From the NCBI RefSeq assembly GCF_010093345.1, contig NZ_PDWT01000001.1, positions 1,116,001 through 1,180,000 of the forward strand: 64,000 nucleotides of DNA, read 5' to 3'. This DNA is from Pseudoxanthomonas yeongjuensis (GTDB taxonomy: Bacteria > Pseudomonadota > Gammaproteobacteria > Xanthomonadales > Xanthomonadaceae). This document shows, piece by piece, positions 63,621 to 64,000 of this stretch; position 1 is the stretch's first letter, and each line of letters starts with the position of its first letter. The position numbers were made by a program, and so were the translations under genes. The notes beneath the pieces were generated by a model. It was not told the DNA's origin, made no database searches, and worked only from the letters and a program-made list of their open reading frames with translations.

Positions 63621-64000
63621 TCAACGCACGGATTTCTCTCCCGTCCGTGCGTGGAAACGCTTCAGGAATGGATTGGTCCTGATCATGCTTTCCGATATCC
63701 CCCCCTCGCGCGCCCATGCTTCGCGCTTCATCACATCTTCCTTGCTGCCGATGAGGGTCATGGTCTGTGCGTTGTACCAACCCACTTCGCCGCGCTCGGT
63801 TCCCAGCGCCTCGGACCTGGCGACCAGTTCGCGGGCTTTTCCGGCGTCGCCGAGATTGACCCGGTACCAGCCCAAGGCAGCCAGCGCGCGCGCATCGTCG
63901 GGTTTTATCTTCAGATATTGCTCCGCCATGCTCGCGGCGCGCAGGAAAGGTTCCCGCGAACGGCCCGCATCGGCCGGATCCGCCAGCAGCGCTTCCGCCA
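63621..64000 (-). CDS. TPR-containing protein, 3' portion only (runs off the window)
   Basis: The frame is open to the window edge with no start needed: an internal Met lies at 63929, but codons upstream (AEALLADPADAGRSREPFLRAASMAEQ) read as the same repeat protein. The visible part includes at least two tetratricopeptide helices (AEQYLKIKPDDARALAALGWYRVNLGDAGKARELVARSEAL) and ends KRFHARTGEKSVR. The domain it serves, for example a kinase or secreted binding protein, lies outside the window. Confidence 0.65.
   Translation of the reverse strand, partial: AEALLADPADAGRSREPFLRAASMAEQYLKIKPDDARALAALGWYRVNLGDAGKARELVARSEALGTERGEVGWYNAQTMTLIGSKEDVMKREAWAREGGISESMIRTNPFLKRFHARTGEKSVR

Overview
The window is about 64 kb of GC-rich, gene-dense gammaproteobacterial chromosome. 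Gene content and order point to the Xanthomonadales/Lysobacteraceae (Lysobacter, Luteimonas, Pseudoxanthomonas, Arenimonas or similar). Supporting signs are the order glnD-dapD-yffB-dapE-asnB, divergent map/rpsB-tsf, a run of pyrH-frr-uppS-cdsA-dxr-rseP-bamA-lpxD-fabZ-lpxA-lpxB-rnhB, an Oar-like TonB-dependent receptor, a perfect Crp/Clp-type site, and many short palindromic repeats (GTAGGAGCGGGC type and others). The genus is inference. All identifications come from reading the sequence, without database searches.

Layout. 0.1-5.5 kb: housekeeping genes (sulfurtransferase sseA, a DUF1289-Nudix fusion, a periplasmic FKBP isomerase, an enoyl-CoA hydratase, endonuclease III with a duplicated 3' end, arsenate reductase). 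5.6-13.3 kb: a phosphate-starvation locus with an OprO/OprP-like porin, two tandem pstS genes (one secreted, one lipoprotein), pstC, pstA, pstB and phoU. Pho-box-like arrays precede both pstS genes, and two gaps in the locus hold a peculiar GA/CT-rich inverted-repeat element. 13.4-16.3 kb: an ECF sigma factor followed by a three-gene RiPP cluster of the bufferin/Hvf type. It has a secreted precursor with six EGKCG and two EGSCG motifs around two EF-hands, a DUF692 MNIO enzyme and a DUF2063 partner. 16.4-30.8 kb: RNase T, an EamA exporter, a DmpA-type peptidase, rlmB, rnr, tRNA-Leu(CAG), an SLC13-type transporter with RCK domains, parC, tpm, a bacterioferritin lacking the usual haem-ligand Met, and a penicillin acylase family protein.

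31-39 kb: asnB, dapE, yffB, dapD, glnD and map, all on the minus strand. asnB is preceded by an apparent transcription attenuator: a 31-codon ORF with seven Asn codons overlaps an antiterminator segment, followed by an intrinsic terminator. 39.2-41.4 kb: rpsB-tsf with a strong promoter and long leader. 41.5-49.5 kb: an accessory segment between tsf and pyrH with two TPR-sulfotransferases, a TonB-dependent receptor with a perfect TGTGA-N6-TCACA site upstream, an AIM24 family protein and a cupin. 49.5-63.1 kb: pyrH, a CDF metal transporter, then the tightly packed isoprenoid/phospholipid/outer-membrane/lipid A genes. The window ends with an uncharacterised protein and the 3' part of a TPR protein.

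The most interesting signals are the Asn attenuator upstream of asnB, the EF-hand/EGKCG RiPP cluster with its own sigma factor, and the long-arm GA/CT elements that fill the pstB-phoU gap and abut the Pho box of the second pstS.
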